A stretch of 64,000 nucleotides of DNA from Alkalibacillus haloalkaliphilus (lineage in GTDB: Bacteria > Bacillota > Bacilli > Bacillales > Alkalibacillaceae), in the NCBI RefSeq assembly GCF_007991275.1, contig NZ_BJYA01000018.1, forward strand, positions 1 through 64,000, given 5' to 3'. Position 1 is the stretch's first letter, and each line of letters starts with the position of its first letter. A program made the translations under genes and the position numbers. Of this stretch, positions 14,849 through 23,285 are shown piece after piece. The notes beneath the pieces are model-generated. The model was not told where the DNA came from and searched no databases. It saw only the letters and a program-made list of their open reading frames with translations.

Positions 14849-16138
14849 CTATCTCCTTTTATATAAATCAAACTGCGATAACCATTGCTCCACATAAGAG
14901 TTAATGATTTGCTCTTGATCCCAGTTATCAATAAAATGTGGCACAATAAACTGCTGATAAATAGTTAAATAATATAAAGGCGCAACCTTTTTTACTAGCA
15001 TGAATTCCTTCTTTAATTCATCAATACAACCGAATATAGTCCAATGACCTAAGTATTGCTCTAACAAATCATTAGCTACATTTTCAGAGAAAGTTTCCTT
15101 AATTTCATCAAAAATAACTGTCATACTTAAAAAAGGATGCGAAATAGTACAATCTGACCAATCATAGATGATTGATTTTCCATCTTGAACCATAATGTTT
15201 CCACCAAAAAAATCACCGTGTTCAAGAGCTGGTGGAACTTGGTTAGATGTTAATTGCTGACATAGTTTTTTAGCTTCTATCTGCGTTATGCTTAATTTTT
15301 CATATGCATTTTCTGAAATAACTTGAGAAGCTTTTAAGTCATTTAAAGTCCTTTCCAAGTAATGTTGTAAAGTACTAGAAATCTCATATGAAGGACACCC
15401 TAAATTTTTGGATTCATTCAATTGATGGGTTGAATGTTTTTGTATCGTTGCTAAACTGGTTAAAGCATCTATCCAATAACTTTTTTCCTTCATATATCCT
15501 AACAGTTCCCCATGAACTTCTTGCATAATATATTCATTAGACTTAGGATCAACCGATACAACTGGTGGAACAACATCACTGTGATGGTGATATAAGTATT
15601 GAGCGATAAGAGGTTCATGTTTAAAAACTTGCGGAACTGTTTTGATATAATAGGCGTTATTGTCTGTGGACACTTTATGTAATGCCGACTTTTCCCAACT
15701 TCTTATTTGCTCAAAGTTCACATGATTAGTATTAGTGCCGGTAAATGATAAAGCTCGTTTTTCAAAAGACTTTCGCCATCCCAACTTGAACCAACTTGGA
15801 TAAGTTGAATTGTTAATACTTATCCGACTTAGAAGCTTTAACTCTTCATTATATAAGTTTTGTTTAAAATCTTCAAAACGTTTAAACATTTTATGGTCTC
15901 CGCCATTTAAAACCTCAACTTCGTAAGCACGGTAATGATTACTAACAAAAGCACACCTCAACACTTGCGTCTCTAAATTGTACGTTTGGCAGAAATAATC
16001 ATTAATATGTTCAGTTATAGCAATATGCTTTGGTTGAAAATATGTATTGGGAAGTGTCCATTCCTTCTGTTCATTAACTAACATAGAGCCCCCGCCATGT
16101 GAATAAACGAGAAATTTATGGAGTATAGCATTTTTCAT
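14849..16138 (-). CDS. APH-type phosphotransferase family protein
   Basis: This 429-residue protein carries an aminoglycoside/choline-kinase-like C-terminal domain: catalytic loop ALEHGDFFGGNIMV (HGD-x4-N) and metal motif IIYDWSD. The N-terminal ~150 residues may hold a Nudix-like or substrate domain I cannot name. The ATG at 16138 has AAAGGATT upstream; a later ATG preceding LVNEQKEW is possible. Enzymes of this fold phosphorylate small molecules or proteins; resistance to an antibiotic cannot be assumed. It is immediately upstream of the Nudix gene in the same direction. Confidence 0.78.
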   Translation of the reverse strand: MKNAILHKFLVYSHGGGSMLVNEQKEWTLPNTYFQPKHIAITEHINDYFCQTYNLETQVLRCAFVSNHYRAYEVEVLNGGDHKMFKRFEDFKQNLYNEELKLLSRISINNSTYPSWFKLGWRKSFEKRALSFTGTNTNHVNFEQIRSWEKSALHKVSTDNNAYYIKTVPQVFKHEPLIAQYLYHHHSDVVPPVVSVDPKSNEYIMQEVHGELLGYMKEKSYWIDALTSLATIQKHSTHQLNESKNLGCPSYEISSTLQHYLERTLNDLKASQVISENAYEKLSITQIEAKKLCQQLTSNQVPPALEHGDFFGGNIMVQDGKSIIYDWSDCTISHPFLSMTVIFDEIKETFSENVANDLLEQYLGHWTIFGCIDELKKEFMLVKKVAPLYYLTIYQQFIVPHFIDNWDQEQIINSYVEQWLSQFDLYKRR

Positions 16139-16248
16139 AAATTAAATCCTTTCGAAACTTATAACGAGTTAATATAAAAGTGATTATGTTATCATTTTAT
16201 TATGGTAAGTTATGGAATTATATACATTATACATTGGGGGAATGACTC

Positions 16249-17268
16249 ATGGAACAACGTGTAGCAAATATTTTCAAAAAATTTGCAAAAGAAGAGTGTG
16301 AAGGGTACTGCGAACTTTACGAACACCTTTCTTTAAAGATCGCAGACGACGAAAAAATGCTACAACTGGCTTTACACGCAAGAGAAGGACAACCGATTCC
16401 GAATTTGTTATTTGGTGCAGTACATGCTCTTCTGTTAAAAGGGAAAGTACACGAGTTAAAACACTTCTATCCAAGTATTGTTTCAGATGTTAAAGGTGTA
16501 AAAGATTCTTATCCGTATTTCAAAGACTTTTGCGAGAATTACCGCGATGAAATTATAGAGTTTTTACAAACGAAACTAGTTCAAACAAACGAAGTAAGAC
16601 GTTGTACATACCTTTATCCAACATTCAGCTACATATATGAAATCTCGAATAAACCGTTAGCCTTAATTGAAATTGGGACTAGCTCAGGTCTTCAGCTGCT
16701 ATGGGATCAGTACAATTACTCTTATGGTTCAGGCCAAATTTACGGTAACCGCCATTCAAATGTACATTTAACTGCTGAGATTAGAGGTGATAAGGAACCC
16801 GCCCTTCCAGTAGAAGCTCCACCAGTTGCGAAACGAATTGGCGTAGACCTCAATGTGTTGGACTTAAATGATGAAGAAGATGAATTCTGGCTAAACGCTC
16901 TCATATGGCCGAACCTTCATGAACGAAGAGAAACGCTACAACAAGCTGCTGAAATTGTTAAACAACACCCACTTACTTTAATTGAAGGAGATGGCGTGGC
17001 AATGCTTTCAGATATAGTCAATGACATTCCAGAGGACTATGCAGTTTGCGTTTTTCATACACACGTTGCCAATCAAATGCCGGACCAGACTAAAGATGAT
17101 TTGCTTGAAGAAATTAAGAAGATTGGTTCAACTAGAGAAGTCTTTCACGTTTACAACAACATTCAAGACCGTGATTTACACTTAGACTACTATATAAACG
17201 GCGAAGAATCTCTAAACACGATCGCTACAACAGCTGGTCATGGGAAATGGTTTACTTGGAAATTATAA
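16249..17268 (+). CDS. DUF2332 domain-containing protein
   Basis: This 339-residue protein matches DUF2332 along its length: an N-terminal AxEECEGYCELYEHLS segment, REGQPIPNLLFGAVHALLL, PTFSYIYE, the LIEIGTSSGLQLLWDQYNYSY nucleotide-like loop, and FHTHVANQMP near the C-terminus. The GTSSG segment resembles a Rossmann-like methyltransferase motif I, so a SAM-related role is possible but unproven. GGGGG precedes the ATG. It stands alone and divergent from the phosphotransferase gene. Confidence 0.85.
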   Translation: MEQRVANIFKKFAKEECEGYCELYEHLSLKIADDEKMLQLALHAREGQPIPNLLFGAVHALLLKGKVHELKHFYPSIVSDVKGVKDSYPYFKDFCENYRDEIIEFLQTKLVQTNEVRRCTYLYPTFSYIYEISNKPLALIEIGTSSGLQLLWDQYNYSYGSGQIYGNRHSNVHLTAEIRGDKEPALPVEAPPVAKRIGVDLNVLDLNDEEDEFWLNALIWPNLHERRETLQQAAEIVKQHPLTLIEGDGVAMLSDIVNDIPEDYAVCVFHTHVANQMPDQTKDDLLEEIKKIGSTREVFHVYNNIQDRDLHLDYYINGEESLNTIATTAGHGKWFTWKL

Positions 17269-17288
17269 ATTATTAAACAAACGTACTA

Positions 17289-17330
17289 GGGCATTGAATT
17301 GTAACTTAATTTAATGCTCTTTTTCATTTC
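17289..17330 (+). terminator. Rho-independent terminator of the DUF2332 gene
   Basis: GGGCATTGAA pairs with the TTAATGCTC region across an AT-rich loop and is followed by TTTTTC. Confidence 0.75.
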
Positions 17331-17369
17331 ATACATACATAATCACTAGGATATATCCTAGATAAAATA

Positions 17370-17717
17370 TTAATTTTCTAAAAGCCACAACTTTTCCAAG
17401 TTCACTTGATTTTGCCCCTCACTTTCTTTAGGTACCCAGGAAACCGAGACTTCCACCCCCTCCTTCAAGTCTTCGAGGTGAATAACTTCCTCTACTTGAT
17501 CTACCATCTTGCTATTCTCTGTCACTCGCAAGTTAACTTGCATATTCTCACCTTCAACAGTCATCTTTTTATTAATATGGTCTAAATCAGTAATAACTCC
17601 CCTTAATGAAGAGTGTTGGTGCGTATCAGAAGTGTCTTCCATTGTATTAGAGTAACCGCAGGCGCTAAGTGATAGAAATATACTTATCATTAAAAGAAAA
17701 ATTAGCTTAAACTTCAC
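17370..17717 (-). CDS. Small lipoprotein of unknown function
   Basis: This 115-residue protein has a signal peptide ending in LSAC and then a short polar linker with His residues. A compact C-terminal domain follows with alternating strands (GVITDLDHINKKMTVEG; VNLRVTEN; VEVSVSWVPKE). The pattern resembles a small OB-like or DUF-type extracytoplasmic domain, but I recognise no named family. The GTG at 17717 follows GGAGGTGA by eight bases; an earlier in-frame codon lies in the site. It would be anchored on the outer face of the membrane. Confidence 0.72.
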   Translation of the reverse strand: MKFKLIFLLMISIFLSLSACGYSNTMEDTSDTHQHSSLRGVITDLDHINKKMTVEGENMQVNLRVTENSKMVDQVEEVIHLEDLKEGVEVSVSWVPKESEGQNQVNLEKLWLLEN

Positions 17718-17758
17718 TATTATCACCTCCGTAAAAAGAATTGCAAAAGCAATATTTA

Positions 17759-18916
17759 TTAAAAATACTTAGGTTTTTTTACATTTTTTAAAATTATTAA
17801 TGCGTCATAATGATTATAGGGGTTAATTGACATAGGCAGTTGATTTTTTAATCCAGATTCCAACAACCACCATCGCTTGTTTAACGAACAATTCGCATTA
17901 TTTAAGGCCAGAAAAGTATTTCCTCCAACTATATTCTCTACCTGTCTTTCTAAATGTTTATTATTAGTTATTTTTATTTCATTATCTTCTCTTAATAAGT
18001 TTGAGTAATTTCCATCAATTGCGTAAAACCCTATTGTATAAATATTGTTTTTGAATTTTCCATTTAAATATTGACCTAAGTTTCTTATGTTTAATAATTT
18101 AGAACTAGTAGTTTGACTTTTTCTAATATGATAATTATGTGCCCAAATAATTATTTTTTCATCGAGAATTATATTTTCTTTCAACCAATTCACATTATTG
18201 AACATTAATTCTCCTCGTTTACTACCACCTTTAATACCTCCTAAATTGATCAGTTGCAACCACTCTATTCTATTCTTAAAGCCATTTATTAATATATTTA
18301 AATGTAACTGATCTACTGAAAATTCATTACTTTGTGAACGTAATAGATTGATTAATTCTTCATATAAGAACTCACAATGTTTTTGCTTTTCTTTATCTTC
18401 CGCTGATTTTTTTCTTTTACCATCATTTTCAGATTCTAAACTGAAAAACATTTCTTCAGCTTCAATGACCTTTTTTGCAATATCCCAAGGAGCTATAGAA
18501 ATAACCCAGTTCATAAATTTCTCTGAGTATTTAACAGGTTGAGCGTCCATTCCCCAAAACCTCAATCTTTTCACCCAATTTTGCTTGTAAAATTCCAACA
18601 TCTCTTCGTTGTGGTAAATATCTAACTTAAATTCTTTTATAAACTGATCAATCTCTGTATCATTAAAAACTTCAGTACCTAAGCTTGACTCTAAAAAACC
18701 ATTTTCGAATATAACATGACTAAAATTATGTACTTCATGTAAATATTTAATGATATTGATCTTAGTTCGATAATAATCATTTATTCCATGAGAACTTTCA
18801 CCTAAAACTATTATTTGTTTATCTTTAACATGTTTATCTAAACTAGATAAATCATCAAAACGTATAGCCTCATCACTAATATCTTTTTTCTGTTTATTCT
18901 TTTTAAACAAACACAT
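17759..18916 (-). CDS. Erythromycin-esterase-like family protein
   Basis: This roughly 385-residue protein has the fold signature: ILGESSHGINDYYRTK (the GE-x2-H metal/active-site segment), VIFENGF, FWGMDAQPVKY and KIIIWAHNYHIRKSQ. These correspond to the conserved Glu/His cluster of EreA/EreB and the Bacillus cereus homologues. Macrolide hydrolysis is known only for Ere proteins; most family members have unknown substrates, so resistance is not implied. The start is uncertain: ATG at 18916 lies three bases after GAGGG, and a TTG at 18910 has better spacing. Codons are AT-rich compared with its neighbours, suggesting possible transfer. Confidence 0.82.
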   Translation of the reverse strand: MCLFKKNKQKKDISDEAIRFDDLSSLDKHVKDKQIIVLGESSHGINDYYRTKINIIKYLHEVHNFSHVIFENGFLESSLGTEVFNDTEIDQFIKEFKLDIYHNEEMLEFYKQNWVKRLRFWGMDAQPVKYSEKFMNWVISIAPWDIAKKVIEAEEMFFSLESENDGKRKKSAEDKEKQKHCEFLYEELINLLRSQSNEFSVDQLHLNILINGFKNRIEWLQLINLGGIKGGSKRGELMFNNVNWLKENIILDEKIIIWAHNYHIRKSQTTSSKLLNIRNLGQYLNGKFKNNIYTIGFYAIDGNYSNLLREDNEIKITNNKHLERQVENIVGGNTFLALNNANCSLNKRWWLLESGLKNQLPMSINPYNHYDALIILKNVKKPKYF

Positions 18917-18940
18917 CACCCTCTTTTTCTATTTACTAAA

Positions 18941-18996
18941 GAAAAGGTAGCTCAATTAAGATACTTGTTGCCAAGATCACCTAAACTGAACTACCT
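18941..18996 (-). terminator. Terminator downstream of the decayed NTF2-like gene
   Basis: On the minus strand AGGTAGTTCAGTT pairs with AATTGAGCTACCT across a 25-base loop and is followed by TTTTCTTT. It sits just after the pseudogene's stop codon. Confidence 0.7.
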
Positions 18997-19010
18997 AGTA
19001 TTTGATAACT

Positions 19011-19376
19011 TTATGTTAAATCCTCTAACTCTAAATCCGTAAGCGTCCCTTGATGAAAATAAAATTGCCACCTGTCATCGATATACTTCCAGATCGAACT
19101 ACGTAAAGTCTTTCTTCCTCGCGTGTGATCCATAATGTAGTATGTCGATAAGACAACATCAGAAGCTAGAGGGCGAATTTCATAATTGTGAAGTGTCATT
19201 TCTGTTAACACAACACCATCTTCTAAACATTCCTATTTACCATACATCTTGCCTGAACTACTTATTTCTAAAAAATCATCAGCTAGTATATGATCAAGTT
19301 GTTCGTTGCTTTTACGTACTTCTAAGTTAATATGGCTTTCCTCTAGTTGCTGTAGATGACTTTTCAAGTTATTCAT
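19011..19376 (-). pseudogene. DUF4440/NTF2-like protein gene with nonsense codon
   Basis: Reading from ATG 19376 (after AAGGA) gives 47 residues (MNNLKSHLQQLEESHINL..., ending SGKMYGK), then TAG at 19233-19235. In the same frame it continues through ECLEDGVVLTEMTLHNYEIRPL and DHTRGRKTLRSSIWK...WQFYFHQGTL to TAA at 19011. The whole 122-codon span reads as one DUF4440/SnoaL-like domain of normal length, so a single stop appears to have killed it. The remaining frame is intact, so the mutation is recent or an error. Confidence 0.8.
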
Positions 19377-19502
19377 TTTAAATATCCTTCCTAACATTCC
19401 TTCTTGGCTAAATTGTAATTTTCTGTTATTTAAAAATTAACACAAGTATACTCCCCCTGACCACATTAGTCAAATCGAGTTCGACTCAATTAACACATCA
19501 TA

Positions 19503-19542
19503 TAAAACAACCCACAAAATGCTGCATCAACACTTTGTGGGT
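19503..19542 (-). terminator. Rho-independent terminator
   Basis: ACCCACAAA pairs with TTTGTGGGT across a 15-base loop, followed on the minus strand by TGTTTTAT. It lies 24 bases after a small minus-strand ORF and supports that ORF being expressed. Confidence 0.8.
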
Positions 19543-19565
19543 ACTAGACTTTTAGTTCACAGTAT

Positions 19566-19691
19566 TCACTTTTTAAATTGATCTTTTTGCTTTCGCTCAG
19601 ACTCTGCTTTTTTCGATTTTGTATAATGGAGTATATAAAAGGTTCCTATAATCAATACAACAAAAGCGATTAGAAACAATAATTCATCCAA
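19566..19691 (-). CDS. Putative 41-residue single-pass membrane protein
   Basis: A TTG at 19691 opens a 41-codon frame: a short acidic start (MDEL), one hydrophobic segment of about 20 residues (LLFLIAFVVLIIGTFYILHY), then a Lys/Glu/Gln-rich cytosolic tail. AAGGTAGG lies 12-13 bases upstream and a clear terminator follows, which makes a real gene likely. I do not recognise a family. It lies between the tmRNA gene and the NTF2-like pseudogene. Confidence 0.5.
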   Translation of the reverse strand: MDELLFLIAFVVLIIGTFYILHYTKSKKAESERKQKDQFKK

Positions 19692-19804
19692 AATGTATAA
19701 CCTACCTTTCTTCGTGTAAACTTATATAGTATTAGACTTAGTGTTTGTAAAAAGATAAGTATAAATCCAAAAAGCTGAAACCACCTTTGTAAAAGAACTG
19801 CAAA

Positions 19805-19850
19805 TTAAAAATCCCCCATAAAATGTCCAATTAGACACTTTATGGGGGAT
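19805..19850 (-). terminator. Rho-independent terminator of ssrA
   Basis: ATCCCCCATAAA-GTGTC pairs with GAC-TTTATGGGGGAT (one bulge) and is followed on the minus strand by TTTTTAAT. It ends transcription 25 bases beyond the tmRNA 3' end. Confidence 0.92.
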
Positions 19851-19875
19851 TCTCATATTAAGTCCATATTTAATA

Positions 19876-20232
19876 TGGAGATGGCGGGAATCGAACCCGC
19901 GTCCAAAGATATCGCCACTCAAGCTTCTACGAGCGTAGTCAGTATATTGTCATTCGCCAATTCTTCAGCCTACTGACAGGCTTCGGAATGACTAGTCTGA
20001 TTAGTCTCTTCAGAAGACCTCAGACGGTGGCCTTCTGCGTAGCCCGCTTCATTTGAGACCCTTCGATCTACCACACGGGCGATGGTAGGAAGGATCCTGT
20101 AGCACTGCTTACGCAGCTACAGCGAAATCGTTTTGTTTGCCAGTTATATTTAACTGAAATGACGTTTATCGAGTCGTCACCTCGGCTCGCTACTTAAGCT
20201 CGACCTATCCCTGTCGAATCCAAAACATCCCC
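19876..20232 (-). ncRNA. ssrA: tmRNA (transfer-messenger RNA)
   Basis: The 5' end GGGGATG pairs with the 3' CATCTCC to form the acceptor stem. The T-arm is CGGGTTCGATTCCCG (TPsiC loop), and the 5' part has the tmRNA start GGATTCGACAGGGATAGG. The tag frame after the alanine is GKQNDFAVAA then TAA, giving tag AGKQNDFAVAA with the usual -AA end for ClpXP. The 3' CCA is not encoded (TAT follows the discriminator A), so it must be added. It rescues stalled ribosomes with SmpB, whose gene lies 88 bases upstream on the same strand. Confidence 0.97.
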
Positions 20233-20319
20233 GAGTAAAAGAATGTTTCTTCACCAAAATCATTTGGTAATACATATTATAACATGGCATTAGTACTTTG
20301 AAAATGTCATTGTTTGGTA

Positions 20320-20778
20320 TTAATAATCTTTTAACGCGCGTTCAACATCACGTTTCATCGCTTTTTGTTTTAAGTCTTCACGCTTATCATACTTCTTCTT
20401 ACCGCGACCTATACCAATTAAAAGCTTAGCCACACCATTTTTAATGTACATTTTTAGTGGTACTAATGAGTAACCTTTTTGTTGGGTTTGGCCAATTAAT
20501 TGGTTGATCTCTTTACGATGAAGGAGCAGCTTCCTAGCTCTTGTCGGCTCATGGTTAAACTGATTACCTTGAGTGTACTCTGAGATGTGCAAGTTATGAA
20601 CGTAAGCTTCACCTTTATAAACACGTGCGAATGAATCTTTCAAGTTGACACGCCCTGCACGAATGGACTTAATTTCCGTTCCTTTTAAAACCATTCCTGC
20701 TTCAAACGTCTCTTCTATATGAAAGTCATGTCTTGCTTTTCGATTTGTTGCAATGGCGCCTGGATCTTTTTTTGCCAT
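20320..20778 (-). CDS. smpB: SsrA-binding protein SmpB
   Basis: This 152-residue protein is typical in length and motifs: [64 protein letters not shown] and a basic C-terminal tail that inserts into the mRNA channel. It binds tmRNA and delivers it to stalled ribosomes. It lies upstream of ssrA, with rnr, an esterase and secG further upstream-in-order in Bacillus; here GNAT and amidohydrolase genes interrupt that arrangement. GAGGAAAG precedes the ATG. Confidence 0.97.
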   Translation of the reverse strand: MAKKDPGAIATNRKARHDFHIEETFEAGMVLKGTEIKSIRAGRVNLKDSFARVYKGEAYVHNLHISEYTQGNQFNHEPTRARKLLLHRKEINQLIGQTQQKGYSLVPLKMYIKNGVAKLLIGIGRGKKKYDKREDLKQKAMKRDVERALKDY

Positions 20779-20963
20779 GGTCTTTCCTCCTCACTGCAAA
20801 GGTTATTTTACCAAAAAAGACGGTGCTTTTAAACTGTGATGACTAATTACGACAATATTTCCTCATTAAATTCAAAATTTTAGTACAGGATAATAGACAG
20901 TCAAACCATTTTTATGGCATTCTATGTAATTAGGGAACCGAAATAAAGGGAGGAACTGCTAAG

Positions 20964-21830
20964 ATGATTGATACCATTCAAATTAGACCTTTAACAATAA
21001 ATGATGAAGAAAAGATCGCCAATATGCAAACGGGCATTGAAGACGATTACGTCGTCCGTATATTTGAACGTTTAATTACGAGTGAGGAACACGCATTATA
21101 CGGTCTATTTTCGGATGACCAACTCGTTTCAGTTGCTGGTTATTCTGTCTTTAAAGGGCAGTACGGAATGCTTGGGCGCCTTAGAAGTGACCAACGTTAT
21201 TTAGGTAACGGTCTTGCCACAACGATTATTGAATACATCATCGAACAATTAAAAAAAGACGACCAAATTAAATGGGTTGGTGCTAATACGCAGCTGCATA
21301 ACTTCCCAGCTTTACGTGTGTTAGAGAAATTACAACTACCTAGACTTGAGCTACTTCACCCAGCAGTATTAGTCGATCAAAGCAAAATGCCAGAACCTAC
21401 TGGCGATGTGTGGACGAAGCTTGAGACGTTAGAAGAAAAGCGTAAATGGATTGATACGATTCAACATGATGATTCAGTCATTTTCCCGCTAGAAGCTTAC
21501 TATCCATTCCCAACGAGTCCTGAACTTTTTAAAGATGAAGACCTTGAAATGTGGTCGTTCTTTGAAAATGAAGCTCAAGATCGTTTTGCTATTGTGAAAT
21601 TTGATCAAAAGCGCGATCAATATGCACATGTCGTGTATTTATGGGATGACTTATTCGAACAACCAGGATTAATGAAGACTTTATATGAAGAGCTTGAAGA
21701 ATTTAAAAAGCAATATGGTGATGAGACTTATATTCGTTTTGACCTTCCAGATGAAACACGTAACAAAATACCAAATGACGATGCATTTAAATTCCAAGAC
21801 CCATGGATTTTACACGGGTACTGGAAATAG
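20964..21830 (+). CDS. GNAT-family N-acetyltransferase, two-part protein
   Basis: The N-terminal ~130 residues are a GNAT domain: IRPLTINDEEKIANM, then GMLGRLRSDQRYLGNGLATTIIEYII as the acetyl-CoA-binding loop (Q/R-x2-G-x-G/A variant RYLGNGLA). The C-terminal ~150 residues are acidic with paired aromatic residues and have no family I can name. The 288-residue length fits the two-domain GNAT group of Bacillus. It sits inside the smpB-rnr interval on the opposite strand and ends at a strong terminator. Substrate is unknown. Confidence 0.82.
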   Translation: MIDTIQIRPLTINDEEKIANMQTGIEDDYVVRIFERLITSEEHALYGLFSDDQLVSVAGYSVFKGQYGMLGRLRSDQRYLGNGLATTIIEYIIEQLKKDDQIKWVGANTQLHNFPALRVLEKLQLPRLELLHPAVLVDQSKMPEPTGDVWTKLETLEEKRKWIDTIQHDDSVIFPLEAYYPFPTSPELFKDEDLEMWSFFENEAQDRFAIVKFDQKRDQYAHVVYLWDDLFEQPGLMKTLYEELEEFKKQYGDETYIRFDLPDETRNKIPNDDAFKFQDPWILHGYWK

Positions 21831-21838
21831 AACCATTA

Positions 21839-21874
21839 AACCAGAACTTCTGCTTTGGAAGTTCTGGTTTTTTT
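21839..21874 (+). terminator. Rho-independent terminator of the GNAT gene
   Basis: AACCAGAACTTC pairs perfectly with GAAGTTCTGGTT across a short loop and is followed by seven T residues. Confidence 0.95.
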
Positions 21875-21978
21875 GAAGTTCTAATTATTTTAATAAGATT
21901 AAAAATCATTAGACAATTAAACTTTACATGTTAAAATACAGATATTTGAATTCTATTAATAATCGAGGAGCATGCTAA

Positions 21979-23235
21979 GTGATTTTGAAAAACGTAACAT
22001 TTTTAAATAAAAACATGAAGTTTAAAACGCGAGATATTGAGATTACTGATGGTAAAATCTCATTTGACCCTAATAGCCACAATAACATGATGGACTGTAA
22101 AGATTACATTGTAATCCCAGGGTTAATAAATGGGCATTTTCATAGCTACTCTTCATTAGCTAAAGGTTTAATGAAAGAAATGGCTTTACCAGATTGGTGT
22201 AATGATTCTGAACAAGGAAAGGTTCAACAAGCTTTCTTTGATTACTTAGATGAAGTTCTTTCTGAAGAGGATTTTGTACATATAGCTCAAAAAAGTTATT
22301 TGGATATGATTAAACATGGGGTCACTTTTGTCAGTGATTCTGACCCAGGAGAGGCACCACATTTATTAAAAGATGCGATGAATGAACTTGGTATTCGTGG
22401 AATGATAGACGTTTATGAAGACATTGGAGATTACGTTCAACATACAGATGACAATATTTCATTCGGCTCTCATCTTTTAGAAGAAGAGGATCTAACGAAT
22501 GAAGAGCTACTTAAAATTAAAGAGATAAAAGCTGAGTATAACCCTGTTATGATGACCCATTGTCTAGAAAATGAATGGAGAAGTAATTTAGTTCAATCTA
22601 ACTTCGGTAAATCCAGTATTAACCTTTATGATGAACATAATTTACTTGATGAAAAAACAGTACTTTTCCACACCGTTTACGCTTCAAATGAGGATTTGGA
22701 TGTTGTATCTCAAAAAGAAAGCTCCATCGTTCATTGCCCGTTATCAAATTTAGATACCGGAGCTGGAGTTGCAAATGTTAACAAGATGTTAGAGAAAAAT
22801 ATTAATGTTTGTTTAGGTACTGACTTTGCTCATACTAACATGTGGGATTTGATGAAATTGACTTATTACTTGTTGAAGATTAATCAGCCCGTTAATAACT
22901 ATGCTGCTGAAGATATTTTCAAAATGGCAACCGTAAATGGTGCTAAAGCTTATGGACTTCATGAAGAGATTGGTCAAATACAAGAAGGCTACAAAGCTGA
23001 TTTAATTTTTATTAACAAAAATTCTTTAGAACCTTTAGTGAATCAAGGCGATTTTTCAACATCTCTTCACAATATGCTTTTTGGTGAGCAAAGTGATTTA
23101 GTCCAACATGTTATGGTTGACGGTAAATGGGTGATGAAAAATCGCAGAGTATTAACAGTGAATGAAGAAGAGATTAATGAAAAGTATAGCCAGATTGTGA
23201 ATGGCTTTCTTAACCATCTTAAGCAGCTAACTTAA
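21979..23235 (+). CDS. Amidohydrolase (chlorohydrolase/SsnA-like)
   Basis: This 418-residue metal-dependent hydrolase has the subtype III pattern: GLINGHFHSYSSLAKGL (HxH metal ligands), MMTHCLE, LFHTVYA, VHCPLSNLDTGAG and LGTDFAHTNMWD (metal Asp region), plus a C-terminal beta-sandwich ending VMVDGKWVMKNRRVL. The family includes cytosine, guanine and S-adenosylhomocysteine deaminases and SsnA-like proteins. The specific substrate is unclear; VCLGTDFAH rather than GTDG suggests an atypical member. The GTG start follows CGAGGAGC. Confidence 0.85.
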   Translation: MILKNVTFLNKNMKFKTRDIEITDGKISFDPNSHNNMMDCKDYIVIPGLINGHFHSYSSLAKGLMKEMALPDWCNDSEQGKVQQAFFDYLDEVLSEEDFVHIAQKSYLDMIKHGVTFVSDSDPGEAPHLLKDAMNELGIRGMIDVYEDIGDYVQHTDDNISFGSHLLEEEDLTNEELLKIKEIKAEYNPVMMTHCLENEWRSNLVQSNFGKSSINLYDEHNLLDEKTVLFHTVYASNEDLDVVSQKESSIVHCPLSNLDTGAGVANVNKMLEKNINVCLGTDFAHTNMWDLMKLTYYLLKINQPVNNYAAEDIFKMATVNGAKAYGLHEEIGQIQEGYKADLIFINKNSLEPLVNQGDFSTSLHNMLFGEQSDLVQHVMVDGKWVMKNRRVLTVNEEEINEKYSQIVNGFLNHLKQLT

Positions 23236-23243
23236 CATATAAA

Positions 23244-23276
23244 AGAGCATTGAATTGGCCCCCAACTCAATGCTCT
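23244..23276 (+). terminator. Terminator between amidohydrolase gene and rnr
   Basis: AGAGCATTGA pairs with TCAATGCTCT over a C-rich loop, and is followed by CATTTTACC. The T-tract is weak, so it may act for both convergent genes. Confidence 0.65.
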
Positions 23277-23285
23277 CATTTTACC

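Noticed and set aside
17759-18916. Macrolide resistance gene
   Set aside because: Family membership alone does not show erythromycin hydrolysis; most relatives have unknown substrates.
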